The position numbers and the translations under genes were made by a program. DNA of 64,000 nucleotides. Source: Cyclobacteriaceae bacterium (GTDB taxonomy: Bacteria > Bacteroidota > Bacteroidia > Cytophagales > Cyclobacteriaceae). Where the stretch lies: assembly GCA_016787725.1 (NCBI GenBank), contig JAEUTZ010000021.1, forward strand, positions 124,001-188,000. Reading direction: 5' to 3'. How positions within the stretch are numbered: the first letter of the stretch is position 1; each line of letters opens with the position of its first letter. The notes under the pieces were generated by a model. It was not told the DNA's origin. It saw nothing but the letters and a program-made list of their open reading frames with translations, and ran no database searches. Positions 37,106-45,549 of the stretch are shown in pieces.

Positions 37106-38863
37106 ATGAAATATTGTATTGCTTTAATCTTTTGTCTGGTTGGCATCAACGCAATCGCTCAGGAAATCAGTCCGCGCTACGAATTGGTGAAGATGAATGA
37201 TAACATCAATACGTTATATCATCAGGTATCTCCGGTGATCTCCACGGACGGAACGAGGCTGTATTACTTTGTAAGCAATCACCCGCAAAACACATACGGA
37301 AAAGAAAACAGCCAGGATATTTGGGTTTCCACATTGGATGATAAGGGCGTCTGGTCGGAAGGAAAACGGGTGGGACCTCCATTGAATCAAAATCGGTACA
37401 ACCAGGTATTTAATGTGCTGGCCGATGGATCGCTGTTGGTACGAGGCGGACGGGCAAAAAATTCAAAAGGATTCTCATTGGTAAGTGCCGGGGGTGGATG
37501 GTCGGAGCTGGATATCCCTGGATTTGGTGACATGGATAAGGGCATCTTCAATGGGGCCACTATTTCGTCAGATGCAAAACATCTGATCCTCTATTTTTCA
37601 GAAAAAGTTGGTGATAAATTCAGTGACCTTTATCTCTCAAAACTGGAAAATGATCGATGGACCAAACCTGTGAAATTGAAGATCAGTTCTCCGGCCGATG
37701 ACTATAGTCCATTCCTGGCACCGGATCAAAAGACCTTATATTTTTCAAGCGACCGTTATTCGAAAGATAAGGTTGGCAGCACCGATATATACAAAACAAC
37801 CCGACTTGATGATACTTGGTTAAATTGGTCAGAACCTGTAAACCTCGGTCGTGCCATCAATACCCCAGTCGGGGATGCCTACTTTTCTATTGATGCGCAG
37901 GGTAATATTTTCACCGCCCGGTCGGGTGCCCGGGTGGATGGTGGTAACTTTGACCTTTTTATTTTAAGGCCACGCAATTTGAAAATTGTGTTGACAGGCA
38001 CCACCTTCAGTCAAAAGACACAATTGCCGGTCCAATCTTTAGTTGAAGTGAAGATGAAGGACCAAAGCCCGGTAAACTTGCGTACAACCCCGAATGGAAT
38101 TTTTGAGATCCGGGTACCAGAAATAGAGGAGTACACGATCACCGCAGCTTTGGCAGGATTTCTTCCGTTTACACAAACCTACAAGGTGCCGCGCATCAAC
38201 CGCGATACAACTCTTCACGTTGATATTTATTTGACTCCGCTGGCCAAGCAATTAGTGCTATCAGGAGAAATTCTCGATAAAAAGACGAGTCAGAAAGTGG
38301 CTGCATCAAAAGTAGAGATTTCCTACAAGCCCGACCGGTCCGTTCGTTATTCCCTAACTGCTGGCGATGGAGCTTATTCACAAAATATTGATGGGTTAGG
38401 GTGGTATTTGTTTACCGCTTCCGCAGAGGGCTACCTGAATGCCACCGATAGTGTGGAGGTTGCCAGCGAAGACGTAACCCCGGTTATTAAGAATGTATTT
38501 CTTACTCAGATTGAAGTGGGGCTTACCGTTCGGTTAAAGAACATTTATTTCGACTTCGATAAAACAACGTTAAAGTCGGAATCCTTTGTGGAGTTGGATC
38601 GCGTGGTTGATTTTCTGAACCGGAATTCATCCGTATCGATTGAAATAGCCGGACACACGGATAATAAAGGCTCCGATACCTATAACCAAAATCTGTCGCA
38701 AGGGCGTTCACAGTCGGTGGTGGATTATCTCATCAGCAAAGGCATTGATCCAGCGCGGTTGGAGGCGCGTGGTTATGGCGAATCCAAACCGGTCGAAACC
38801 AACGAAACCGAAGAAGGGCGTGCCATCAATCGCAGGGTGGAGTTTACCGTGTTGAAGATTTAA
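37106..38863 (+). CDS. OmpA family protein with propeller repeats (PorE-like, no TPR)
   Basis: Second protein of the PorE type in the window, 585 residues. A signal peptide (CIALIFCLVGINAIAQ) is followed by propeller repeats (SPVISTDGTRLYYFVSNHP, GATISSDAKHLILYFSEKVGD, YSPFLAPDQKTLYFSSDRYSKD), two carboxypeptidase-regulatory-like domains (around FSQKTQLPVQSLVEV and LDKKTSQKVAASKVEI) and a C-terminal OmpA domain (IEIAGHTDNKGSDTYN, AINRRVEFTVL). It lacks the TPR region of the protein at 23197. Peptidoglycan anchoring of an outer-membrane assembly is likely. Confidence 0.88.
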   Translation: MKYCIALIFCLVGINAIAQEISPRYELVKMNDNINTLYHQVSPVISTDGTRLYYFVSNHPQNTYGKENSQDIWVSTLDDKGVWSEGKRVGPPLNQNRYNQVFNVLADGSLLVRGGRAKNSKGFSLVSAGGGWSELDIPGFGDMDKGIFNGATISSDAKHLILYFSEKVGDKFSDLYLSKLENDRWTKPVKLKISSPADDYSPFLAPDQKTLYFSSDRYSKDKVGSTDIYKTTRLDDTWLNWSEPVNLGRAINTPVGDAYFSIDAQGNIFTARSGARVDGGNFDLFILRPRNLKIVLTGTTFSQKTQLPVQSLVEVKMKDQSPVNLRTTPNGIFEIRVPEIEEYTITAALAGFLPFTQTYKVPRINRDTTLHVDIYLTPLAKQLVLSGEILDKKTSQKVAASKVEISYKPDRSVRYSLTAGDGAYSQNIDGLGWYLFTASAEGYLNATDSVEVASEDVTPVIKNVFLTQIEVGLTVRLKNIYFDFDKTTLKSESFVELDRVVDFLNRNSSVSIEIAGHTDNKGSDTYNQNLSQGRSQSVVDYLISKGIDPARLEARGYGESKPVETNETEEGRAINRRVEFTVLKI

Positions 38864-39270
38864 GATGATTCGATCGAATCAAATTCCCGGTTGCATTGCT
38901 CACAGTGATACACTTTCTTAACCGGTAGAAATAAGCCGGCCAGGATTCCGGAAATGATATAGGGGATCAGTTTTTTGCGACTGGGTTCGTAGGTCAGATC
39001 TTTTGAATAGCAAACCGGACATTGTCTCACCATCGGTAACTCTTCAGTGAGAATTTCTTTCACACGGTCCAGGTCTTTCTGAAAAATATGTAATCTCACT
39101 CCTGGGAATAATTCATTGCGAAAAGGGTAGAGGGAAACAAAATGTTCATCCGATAAAAAACATGGAACCCCAAAGGCATCCAGCTTGGTTTTTGCAAGGT
39201 TGGCAGCCACAACCGTATCGTACGAGTCGAAAACGATGATTTTTTCCAAAGATTCAGCAAACTCATTCAT
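38860..39270 (-). CDS. DUF2007-domain protein with zinc-ribbon-like Cys pairs and a membrane helix
   Basis: Of 136 residues from ATG 39270. The N-terminal part (KIIVFDSYDTVVAANLAKTKLDAFGVPCFLSDE) is a DUF2007 putative signal-transducing domain, a small ferredoxin-like fold. A Cys pair (CPVCYS), a membrane helix (PYIISGILAGLFLPV) and a second pair (CEQCNREF) follow, so a zinc ribbon would have its two halves on either side of the helix, which is odd and suggests a hairpin or a short amphipathic segment. Function is unknown. It overlaps the OmpA gene by 4 bp at the 3' end. Confidence 0.8.
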   Translation of the reverse strand: MNEFAESLEKIIVFDSYDTVVAANLAKTKLDAFGVPCFLSDEHFVSLYPFRNELFPGVRLHIFQKDLDRVKEILTEELPMVRQCPVCYSKDLTYEPSRKKLIPYIISGILAGLFLPVKKVYHCEQCNREFDSIESS

Positions 39271-39383
39271 ACCCTGATTTGGGAAGATACCGAACAATTT
39301 GAAGGGAATTCGCTACCCGAGGCCTTGAAATTTTAAACTATCTTGTAACATCTGGTTATCCTCACCGTCTTGCCTTTGAAACG

Positions 39384-39896
39384 ATGAATCTCGAAGTCTT
39401 TGAAAATCGGGTTCTGCCTGTAAAAAACAAGCTTTTTCGATTTGCTTTCCGCCTTTTGGGAAGCTCCGAAGAAGCGAAGGATGTGGTTCAGGAAGTACTG
39501 ATTAAAGTGTGGAACGGACGCGAGCAGATGGCGGATGTGCAGAACATGGAGGCCTGGTGTATGCGCATCACTAAAAATCTCTCGCTGGATCGTCTTCGAT
39601 CGCGCCAACGCAGGGCTACCGACCCCATTGAAGAAGGAGTTGAAATTCATCACGAAACGTTAACGCCTCATGAGAGGACAGAAATTCATGAGAACATGCA
39701 ACGAATAAATGAGATGATAGCAGCGTTGCCCGAGAAGCAACGCCAGGTGATACACCTTCGTGATGTGGAAGGGTATAGTTACAACGAAATTTGTGAGATT
39801 CTGGAACTGGACATGAACCAGGTAAAAGTAAACTTGTTCCGCGCACGGAATGCCGTTCGGGAAAAATTTGTAAAAATGAATGCGTATGGACTCTAA
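39384..39896 (+). CDS. ECF-type RNA polymerase sigma factor
   Basis: Sigma-70 family protein of the extracytoplasmic-function group, 170 residues, with region 2 (LLGSSEEAKDVVQEVLIKVWNG) and region 4 (LPEKQRQVIHLRDVEGYSYNEICEILELDMNQVKVNLFRARNAVR), a helix-turn-helix that reads the -33 element. The next gene overlaps by 17 bp and looks like its anti-sigma partner. It would redirect RNA polymerase to a stress or envelope regulon that probably includes the three DUF4252 genes downstream. Confidence 0.93.
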   Translation: MNLEVFENRVLPVKNKLFRFAFRLLGSSEEAKDVVQEVLIKVWNGREQMADVQNMEAWCMRITKNLSLDRLRSRQRRATDPIEEGVEIHHETLTPHERTEIHENMQRINEMIAALPEKQRQVIHLRDVEGYSYNEICEILELDMNQVKVNLFRARNAVREKFVKMNAYGL

Positions 39897-40410
39897 GCAC
39901 ATTGAAAAGCTGCTGGAGAAGTACTGGAACTGCGATACCTCGCTGGAGGAGGAAAAAGAACTACGTGAATTTTTTCGAGGTCCGGTGCCCGAAAACATGA
40001 ATGATGTTGCCGCCATGTTCCGGTATTTTGACAGTCAGCAAAAGCAACAGCTAACCAGTCCGGATTTTGATGCGACTCTGAAAAAGAAAATCAAGCAGCA
40101 TCGTCCGGAAGGCAAAGTGGTAAAGCTGGTTTACTTCTATAGCCGGATAGCGGCAGGTTTGTTGGTGGTGGTGGCGGCCACCTATTTTGTACGTCAGGAA
40201 GTACGAAAGGCATATCCACCCGAGATTGCAGATACCTACAGTGATCCCAAACTGGCCCTGGAGGAAACAAAAAAAGCACTGTTAATGATCTCGAAAGGAT
40301 TTAACAAAGCACAAAAAGAAGCGGGAAAAATAAAAGTATTTAACGAGGCTGAGGAAAAAATACAAGGCAAAGTGCTGGACGAAGTAAAGAAGACGGACGG
40401 CCAGATTTAA
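39880..40410 (+). CDS. Putative anti-sigma factor, single membrane helix
   Basis: Of 176 residues. The cytoplasmic N-terminus (MDSKHIEKLLEKYWNCDTSLEEEKELREFFRG) has the zinc-less helical look of Bacteroidota anti-sigma N-domains, and one membrane helix (YFYSRIAAGLLVVVAATYFV, residues about 80-100) leads to a periplasmic, Lys-rich helical tail (EAGKIKVFNEAEEKIQGKVLDEVKK). Starts are ATG 39880 or 39886. The 17-bp overlap with the sigma gene is the usual layout. Direct evidence for sigma binding is lacking. Confidence 0.7.
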   Translation: MRMDSKHIEKLLEKYWNCDTSLEEEKELREFFRGPVPENMNDVAAMFRYFDSQQKQQLTSPDFDATLKKKIKQHRPEGKVVKLVYFYSRIAAGLLVVVAATYFVRQEVRKAYPPEIADTYSDPKLALEETKKALLMISKGFNKAQKEAGKIKVFNEAEEKIQGKVLDEVKKTDGQI

Positions 40411-40444
40411 TAAGGAATCAATAAAAGGAAATAAAAAAATTAAA

Positions 40445-40981
40445 ATGAATACGGGTATGAAAAAGTTAATGATGGTGGTAGTTATGATGGCGGCAGCCAT
40501 CGCAGTACAGGCACAAGGCGATGCGATCTCGAAGTTCTTCACGAAATATCAGAACGATGTGTCGTTTAGCCAGGTAAATATGAGCAGTAAAATGTTTAGC
40601 CTGATGGCTAACCTGGAAGTGGAAAATCCGGAAGATCAGGAAGTGGTGAATATGATCAGCAAATTGAAGGGTCTTCGGATCCTGGCTAAGGAGGAAGCAC
40701 GCGATTCACGAGAGCTTTATAAGGAAGCATTGAGCATGATTCCGAAGAATGAGTTTGAAGAACTGATGTCCGTTCGCGATAAAGATAAAGACATGAAATT
40801 CTATATTAAGGAATCAGGTGGCAAAATCAGTGAATTGGTAATGGTTGCCGGGGGGAATGATGAATTTATGATCTTGAGCTTATTCGGTGAAATTGACCTG
40901 AAGCAGGTTTCTAAAATCAGCAAGAAGATGAACATCGATGGGTTGGAGAACCTGGAGAAAATAAAAGATAAGAAGAACTGA
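40445..40981 (+). CDS. DUF4252 family protein 1 of 3
   Basis: Secreted protein of 178 residues with signal peptide MKKLMMVVVMMAAAIAVQAQ; the first ATG at 40445 is 5 codons upstream of a second. Family features are the SFSQVNMSSKMFSLMANLE stretch, LKGLRILAKEE, FEELMSVRDKDKDMKFYIKESGGKISELVMVAGGNDEFMILSLFG and the final helix. The family is small and restricted to Bacteroidota as far as I know, with no known activity. It follows the anti-sigma gene closely and ends at a terminator, so it can be transcribed separately from the next two. Confidence 0.88.
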   Translation: MNTGMKKLMMVVVMMAAAIAVQAQGDAISKFFTKYQNDVSFSQVNMSSKMFSLMANLEVENPEDQEVVNMISKLKGLRILAKEEARDSRELYKEALSMIPKNEFEELMSVRDKDKDMKFYIKESGGKISELVMVAGGNDEFMILSLFGEIDLKQVSKISKKMNIDGLENLEKIKDKKN

Positions 40982-40994
40982 TTTTAAAATATCC

Positions 40995-41031
40995 AAAAAG
41001 GGTGCATGGTTCGTGCATCCTTTTTCTTTTT
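40995..41031 (+). terminator. Intrinsic terminator after the first DUF4252 gene
   Basis: A 12-bp stem (AAAAAGGGTGCA with TGCATCCTTTTT, one G-T pair) followed by CTTTTT. It partly separates the first DUF4252 gene from the next two. Confidence 0.75.
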
Positions 41032-41058
41032 GTACTCGTCTTAGTGTAAAATCCGAAC

Positions 41059-41541
41059 ATGAAAGCACTCTATACCTTCGCTATTCTGATCTTCGTATCC
41101 ATGGCATGCCTAGGGCAAAGCTATAGTTATCAGACCTTAAAGGAAAAATTTACAGACCAACCCAATGTACACAGCTTTTCTTTTAACGGCTGGGTGGGCC
41201 GGATGGTGCTTAATCTGGCCGGGGAACAAGAGTTTCGTCATGCCGTCAAGGACTTAAATCATATCCGGTTTCTCACGATTCCCCGCTCGGAGTTTAGCCA
41301 GCAGCAGGTTTCTGTAACCGGATTTAAAAACGTGTTGAAAAAGGATGGTTTTGAGGAACTCGCCTTCATCCGGGATCATGGAGATGAAATCACCCTGTAT
41401 CTTCGGGAAGGAAAAAATAATAAGAATCGTTACTTTGCATTGATTGAAGAGCCTGACGAAATCATTGCCATTGAACTTAAAGGCTATATTGATCCGCGGT
41501 TGTTAAATCCGGAAAACACCAGGCTGGCATTCAATCAATAA
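41059..41541 (+). CDS. DUF4252 family protein 2 of 3
   Basis: Secreted 160-residue protein with a leader (YTFAILIFVSMACLGQ). It is a divergent member: the HSFSFNGWVGRMVLNLAG, HIRFLTIPRSEFSQ and FEELAFIRDHGDEITLYLREG segments align by pattern with the first and third copies, but the acidic C-terminal portion is different (LIEEPDEIIAIELKGYIDPRLL). The start is ATG 41059, with 3 bp between its stop and the next gene's ATG. It probably arose by duplication within this locus, although the residue identity looks low. Confidence 0.82.
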   Translation: MKALYTFAILIFVSMACLGQSYSYQTLKEKFTDQPNVHSFSFNGWVGRMVLNLAGEQEFRHAVKDLNHIRFLTIPRSEFSQQQVSVTGFKNVLKKDGFEELAFIRDHGDEITLYLREGKNNKNRYFALIEEPDEIIAIELKGYIDPRLLNPENTRLAFNQ

Positions 41542-41544
41542 TCT

Positions 41545-42087
41545 ATGAAACCAATACTCACCTTGATTGTTGTTGGGTTCTCCCTGACAGCCATTGCGCA
41601 AACGAAAACAACAACAGCTCTCGATGAAAAATATGAGGAGGGGCTATCTTTATTTTTTTATCGCAACACGCTTCGAATGCTTAATCAAACGGATGACCCC
41701 GCATTTGACGAGCTGATTAAAGACATTGAAAAGATGAAATTCCTGATGATCAATAAGGAGGAATCAAAGTTCACCAGCGCGGATTACACTAAATTGTTGA
41801 CCGGATATAAGTCGGAATCCTATGAAGAGATGATGAGCGGCCGGATGGAAGGCCGAAGCTTTGATGTATACCTGCGTGAGAGCGGAGGGGATGTAAAGGG
41901 CACCATTATCCTGGCCAATGACTCCACCAGCCTGATGGTGTTGGATATTCTGGGAAAGATTTCATTATCGAAAGTGCCTGATTTTTTTAAAGCCATTGAT
42001 GAAAGCACGGACATTGGAAGCAAAATAAAAGATTTTACGCAGGGCACAGATTCCAAAAAGAAGAAAAAGGAACCCACCATTGATTAA
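41545..42087 (+). CDS. DUF4252 family protein 3 of 3
   Basis: Secreted 180-residue protein with a leader (ILTLIVVGFSLTAIAQ). It aligns with copy 1 across LFFYRNTLRMLNQTDDPAFDELIKDIEKMKFLMINKEE, YEEMMSGRMEGRSFDVYLRESGGDVKGTIILANDSTSLMVLDILGKI and ends with a Lys-rich tail. With copies 1 and 2 it forms a tandem array following the sigma/anti-sigma genes. The ABC gene starts 10 bp after its stop, so these may share a transcript. Confidence 0.88.
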   Translation: MKPILTLIVVGFSLTAIAQTKTTTALDEKYEEGLSLFFYRNTLRMLNQTDDPAFDELIKDIEKMKFLMINKEESKFTSADYTKLLTGYKSESYEEMMSGRMEGRSFDVYLRESGGDVKGTIILANDSTSLMVLDILGKISLSKVPDFFKAIDESTDIGSKIKDFTQGTDSKKKKKEPTID

Positions 42088-42097
42088 CTGAATTACT

Positions 42098-42994
42098 TTG
42101 GAGACTGTATTATCCATTCATAAGCTGACCAAGAATTTTGGAAAGCTTTGTGCCGTTAACCAACTCGATCTGGAAGTTAAGCGTGGACAGGTATTTGGTA
42201 TGCTGGGCCCCAATGGCAGCGGCAAAACTACCACGTTGGGTATGCTCATGGGAGTAGTCAATCCAACCTCCGGAAGTTTCTCGTGGTTTGGAGAGCCGGC
42301 CACACACCATACCCGCAAGAAGATCGGTGCCGTATTGGAACACCCCATCTTCTATCCTTATCTGAGCGGTCAAAAGAATCTGGAGCTTAATGCGATGATC
42401 AAGGGCGCTGATCCAAACAATATCCCTAAGGTGTTGGAGACAGTGGAACTTACTTCCCGCAAAGATGATAAGTATCGGACGTATTCCTTAGGGATGAAAC
42501 AACGGTTAGCCATTGCCTCCGCCTTGGTTAGCGATCCAATCATTTTAATTCTGGATGAGCCAACCAATGGGTTGGATCCCATGGGAATTGCCGAAATCCG
42601 GGAAATCATAAAAAAAATTGCTGCAGACGGTAAGACGATCATTCTTGCCAGTCACTTGTTGGATGAAGTGCAAAAGGTATGTACTCATTTTGCCGTGTTA
42701 AAGCGGGGCACCCTTATGCATCTGGGTCCGGTGGATGATGTAGGAAAAGGCGAGGAGATTGTAGAAGTGCAAGCTTACCATGATGATCTGGGAGTACTGT
42801 TGCAGGAGTTCGCAGGCAGTGCCACGATCAAAAAGGATAATGGACTTTTTCAGGTGATGATGAAGGATGGATTTCACAGCAAAGACCTGAATCGGTTTTT
42901 GTTTGATAAAGGAATTGTGGCCTCACACCTGGCTACCCGTAAGAAAAGTCTGGAGAAGCAGTTCCTGGAAATCCTTGCAGATACAAAGCATTAA
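42098..42994 (+). CDS. ABC transporter ATP-binding protein
   Basis: The 298-residue ATPase of an ABC-2-type exporter has Walker A GPNGSGKTT at residues about 36-44, signature YSLGMKQRLAIASAL, Walker B IILILDEPTNGLDP and the H-loop in LASHLLDEVQK. A C-terminal extension of about 80 residues (GPVDDVGKGEEIVEVQAYHDDLG...) is common in Bacteroidota pairs. The start is TTG 42098. The cognate permease follows 31 bp downstream. The exported substrate is unknown; some such pairs act in antibiotic resistance or gliding. Confidence 0.9.
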   Translation: METVLSIHKLTKNFGKLCAVNQLDLEVKRGQVFGMLGPNGSGKTTTLGMLMGVVNPTSGSFSWFGEPATHHTRKKIGAVLEHPIFYPYLSGQKNLELNAMIKGADPNNIPKVLETVELTSRKDDKYRTYSLGMKQRLAIASALVSDPIILILDEPTNGLDPMGIAEIREIIKKIAADGKTIILASHLLDEVQKVCTHFAVLKRGTLMHLGPVDDVGKGEEIVEVQAYHDDLGVLLQEFAGSATIKKDNGLFQVMMKDGFHSKDLNRFLFDKGIVASHLATRKKSLEKQFLEILADTKH

Positions 42995-43025
42995 TATCAT
43001 CTGATTTTGTAAATCGATTGTACGC

Positions 43026-43844
43026 ATGTTGCACTTACTGAAAGTAGATCTGAAGAAAATGACCAGCTACCGCACCTTTTGGGTGATTTGTGGCTTGTAT
43101 TTTCTTACCCTGGGGTTCACCACCGCCAGTGGCATGGAAATCTTAAAATGGTTGGCCAGCAAAGGGGCTGAATTTGGAGCCTCTATCAACATCAACCGTA
43201 TTCCGTTGTATCACTTTCCGGATATTTGGCAAAACCTGATCTGGATCAGCGGTTTGTTTAAAATTGTTTTGGCGGTGATGGTCGTAATTTCCATTACGAA
43301 TGAATATCAATATCGAACCATTCGCCAAAACATTATTGACGGGTTAAGCCGCTGGGAGTTTTTACAATCCAAAATCCTAACCAACGTGCTGCTCAGTTTA
43401 ATGAGTGTGGTCATGATTTTATCCATTGCCCTGGTAACCGGTTTTATTTATACGCCCACCATCGAATGGGACTATTTCTTTATGGGCGCTGAGTTTTTTG
43501 TAGCGTACTTCCTGGAAATCTTTGCCTTTCTATCCTACGCTCTGATGCTGGGTATCTTTATTCAACGCTCGGGATTAACCATTGTCTTGTTGATGCTTTC
43601 GCACATGATTGAAGCCATCATCAAAGTGAATATTTTTCGCTCCGGTGTAGAAGATCAGATCGGGTGGCTTAAACAATTCTTTCCACTGGAATCAATCACC
43701 AACCTGGTACCGCTGCCGTTTGCCCGGTATGCTTTGCAGGAGATTCAGGATTATGTAGCCCTGAGCGCGGTGGCGATTGCCCTCGTGTGGACCATTCTCT
43801 TCAATTATTTTGCCTACCTGAAATTGAAAAGAGCGGATATCTAG
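43026..43844 (+). CDS. ABC-2 type permease
   Basis: The 272-residue membrane protein has about six hydrophobic helices (around 17-35, 75-100, 120-150, 155-185, 190-210, 240-265). The cytoplasmic loop NEYQYRTIRQNIIDGLSRWEFLQSK carries the E-Y-x-x-x-T-I/R coupling motif of ABC-2 permeases. It pairs with the ATPase gene just upstream to form an ABC exporter. The 3' end overlaps the GNAT gene by 4 bp, convergently. Confidence 0.88.
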   Translation: MLHLLKVDLKKMTSYRTFWVICGLYFLTLGFTTASGMEILKWLASKGAEFGASININRIPLYHFPDIWQNLIWISGLFKIVLAVMVVISITNEYQYRTIRQNIIDGLSRWEFLQSKILTNVLLSLMSVVMILSIALVTGFIYTPTIEWDYFFMGAEFFVAYFLEIFAFLSYALMLGIFIQRSGLTIVLLMLSHMIEAIIKVNIFRSGVEDQIGWLKQFFPLESITNLVPLPFARYALQEIQDYVALSAVAIALVWTILFNYFAYLKLKRADI

Positions 43845-44278
43845 CGTTTCGGTGAAAGGAGTTTTATAAAATGCTTGCTTACTTCGCAATACCCTCGCTT
43901 TAAGTAGAATTGATGGGTCATATTTCGTTTTAAGTTGCTGGTTACTTCTACCTTAATGCAGTTATTCGATTGAAAATACTTTTCAGCAGCCGTTAAAAGT
44001 TGACTACCCGTGCCCGTCCCTCGAATGGATTCGTCTACACAAAAGGCGGTTATCCTCCCAATGCATTGCGTGTGATGCATCGCCTGGTAGAAGTGTAAGG
44101 AAATAAATCCCAAGGCATAACTGCCTTCTTTTGCTACCAGCAAGCGATACCCGGCTGCCTGATGGGCGACTATCCGATCCGCCACCTGTTGCACCGAAGC
44201 CGGATATCCCAATTGCTCCAGCAAGTTTGCCAGTTGTGGAGCATCCTGAAGTTGGGCGGTGTCGATCTGAAGCTGCAT
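43841..44278 (-). CDS. GNAT family N-acetyltransferase
   Basis: The 145-residue acetyltransferase uses acetyl-CoA, target unknown. The N-terminus MQLQIDTAQLQDAPQLANLLEQLGYP is typical, the acetyl-CoA pyrophosphate loop is ESIRGTGTGSQLL (the R/Q-x-x-G-x-G/A motif) and the C-terminal part KVEVTSNLKRNMTHQFYLKRGY carries the Tyr/Arg area that usually acts as general acid. It is a stand-alone gene between the ABC permease and SemiSWEET, convergent with the former. Confidence 0.92.
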   Translation of the reverse strand: MQLQIDTAQLQDAPQLANLLEQLGYPASVQQVADRIVAHQAAGYRLLVAKEGSYALGFISLHFYQAMHHTQCIGRITAFCVDESIRGTGTGSQLLTAAEKYFQSNNCIKVEVTSNLKRNMTHQFYLKRGYCEVSKHFIKLLSPKR

Positions 44279-44322
44279 GTTAGTTATGTGAAGGTACGGA
44301 AGATGTGTACTTTTGAAAAGCG

Positions 44323-44589
44323 ATGGACATGGACAATACCAAATTGTTGGGACTGGTGGCCGGGTTGCTCACTACCCTTTCGTTTGTGCCGCAGGTCGTT
44401 AAAACCTGGCGGTCGCGGTCGGCCCGCGATTTATCACTTGTTATGTTCTTGTTGTATTGCCTGGGTGTATTTCTCTGGATGATCTATGGATTTATGATCG
44501 ATGAGTTGCCGGTCATCCTGTGGAACATCATCACCCTGATACTGGCCAGTATTATTCTGGTATTCAAAATCCGGTATAAAGATCAATGA
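44323..44589 (+). CDS. SemiSWEET sugar transporter (PQ-loop/MtN3 family)
   Basis: The 88-residue three-helix membrane protein is half of a eukaryotic SWEET and works as a dimer carrying sugars down their gradient. The family marker is the proline-glutamine loop in TTLSFVPQVVKTWRSRSARDLSL (PQ near residue 23-24), with the second helix MFLLYCLGVFLWMIYGFM and third helix ILWNIITLILASIILVF. The length is the normal bacterial size. It overlaps the 3' end of the convergent CDF-like gene by 7 bp. Confidence 0.92.
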   Translation: MDMDNTKLLGLVAGLLTTLSFVPQVVKTWRSRSARDLSLVMFLLYCLGVFLWMIYGFMIDELPVILWNIITLILASIILVFKIRYKDQ

Positions 44590-45236
44590 TCACAACCGCA
44601 GTGTTTATTACTCGCGGCTTTTTCAAAACACTCTTTCCCTTCCTGATACGAAAACCAGGCCAATCCCAAGGTGCCGATGGCATCGGCATAGGCGAATCCG
44701 ATCCAGGAGTAGAGGGCACTCGAAGCTAATAACACACACGACATGTAAATGCACACCTTGGTACAGTTGGCATCGGCCAGAATGGCATCGGATTGAAGTT
44801 TCTTTCCACTTTTAATTTTACCGTAAATGAGGAAGAACATGACCACAATGGATATCAGGGCCACCACCACACCCCAAAACGTGGTAACCGGATGTTGCCC
44901 CAGGTACATTGTTATAAGCGAAGAGGAGACCAGGCCGGCCACCAATATATAGAATGAGTACCCTGTGATTTTAAGAGCGGTTCTCTCAAATTCGCTACGG
45001 CTGCTGTGCGGGTTTTGACGAATGCGAATGACCATGTATACAATCCCAATTCCTGAAATCATTTCAATGAAGCTATCCACTCCAAATCCAAACAAGGCGA
45101 GGGTTTCATCTTCAAATCCAAACCAGGTGGAAATAATGCCTTCAATCAAATTATAAACAATGGTGAAGATGCCCAGGGCCAATGCTACATCGTACCACTT
45201 CTTTTCCTCACCCGTTGAAAGGCTCATCGAATTCAT
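44583..45236 (-). CDS. Cation transporter, CDF-like (partial cation-efflux fold)
   Basis: The 217-residue membrane protein has about six hydrophobic helices and matches the cation diffusion facilitator pattern in the segments FGFEDETLALFGFGVDSFIEMISG (metal-site Asp pair on helix 2) and DAILADANCTKVCIYMSCVLLA (helix 5). It lacks the C-terminal cytoplasmic domain of full CDF proteins and ends HCGCDH, a short metal-binding tail. Zinc, cadmium or cobalt efflux is likely. ATG 45236 or 45227. It overlaps the SemiSWEET gene by 7 bp. Confidence 0.8.
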   Translation of the reverse strand: MNSMSLSTGEEKKWYDVALALGIFTIVYNLIEGIISTWFGFEDETLALFGFGVDSFIEMISGIGIVYMVIRIRQNPHSSRSEFERTALKITGYSFYILVAGLVSSSLITMYLGQHPVTTFWGVVVALISIVVMFFLIYGKIKSGKKLQSDAILADANCTKVCIYMSCVLLASSALYSWIGFAYADAIGTLGLAWFSYQEGKECFEKAASNKHCGCDH

Positions 45237-45549
45237 CTCGAAAAGTAGGGGGTCCTGTTATAGCATCAAATTGATTTTATTGAAAATGTAGGTAGTTGCA
45301 ACTTCGCTACATAAAATCCTGCTGCTTCTGCAACGAAGTTTCATCGTAGCGTTCATCAACAACGAATAACTCGTCAAAACACATTTCCGAAAAAGTTGTT
45401 AAAACCCTTTGTTGAACTTGATTGAAGGTGGCAGTAAACCGATTCAAATTGGGCCATAATGACTTACCTTTTTTGAGCTCACTGCCGTTTTGACCCCTTT
45501 TTACATAAAGGAATGAAGATTGAGTGAAGGATGGTGAAAAAATGAAGAT
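45237..45549. other. Intergenic region without a gene
   Basis: 313 bp between divergent genes. It holds promoters for the cation transporter (minus) and the Hsp20 gene (plus). The 89-codon minus-strand ORF crossing its right part runs into the Hsp20 coding region and has no family features, so I do not call it. Weak inverted repeats CGCTAC/GTAGCG (near 45305 and 45345) may fold. Confidence 0.5.
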
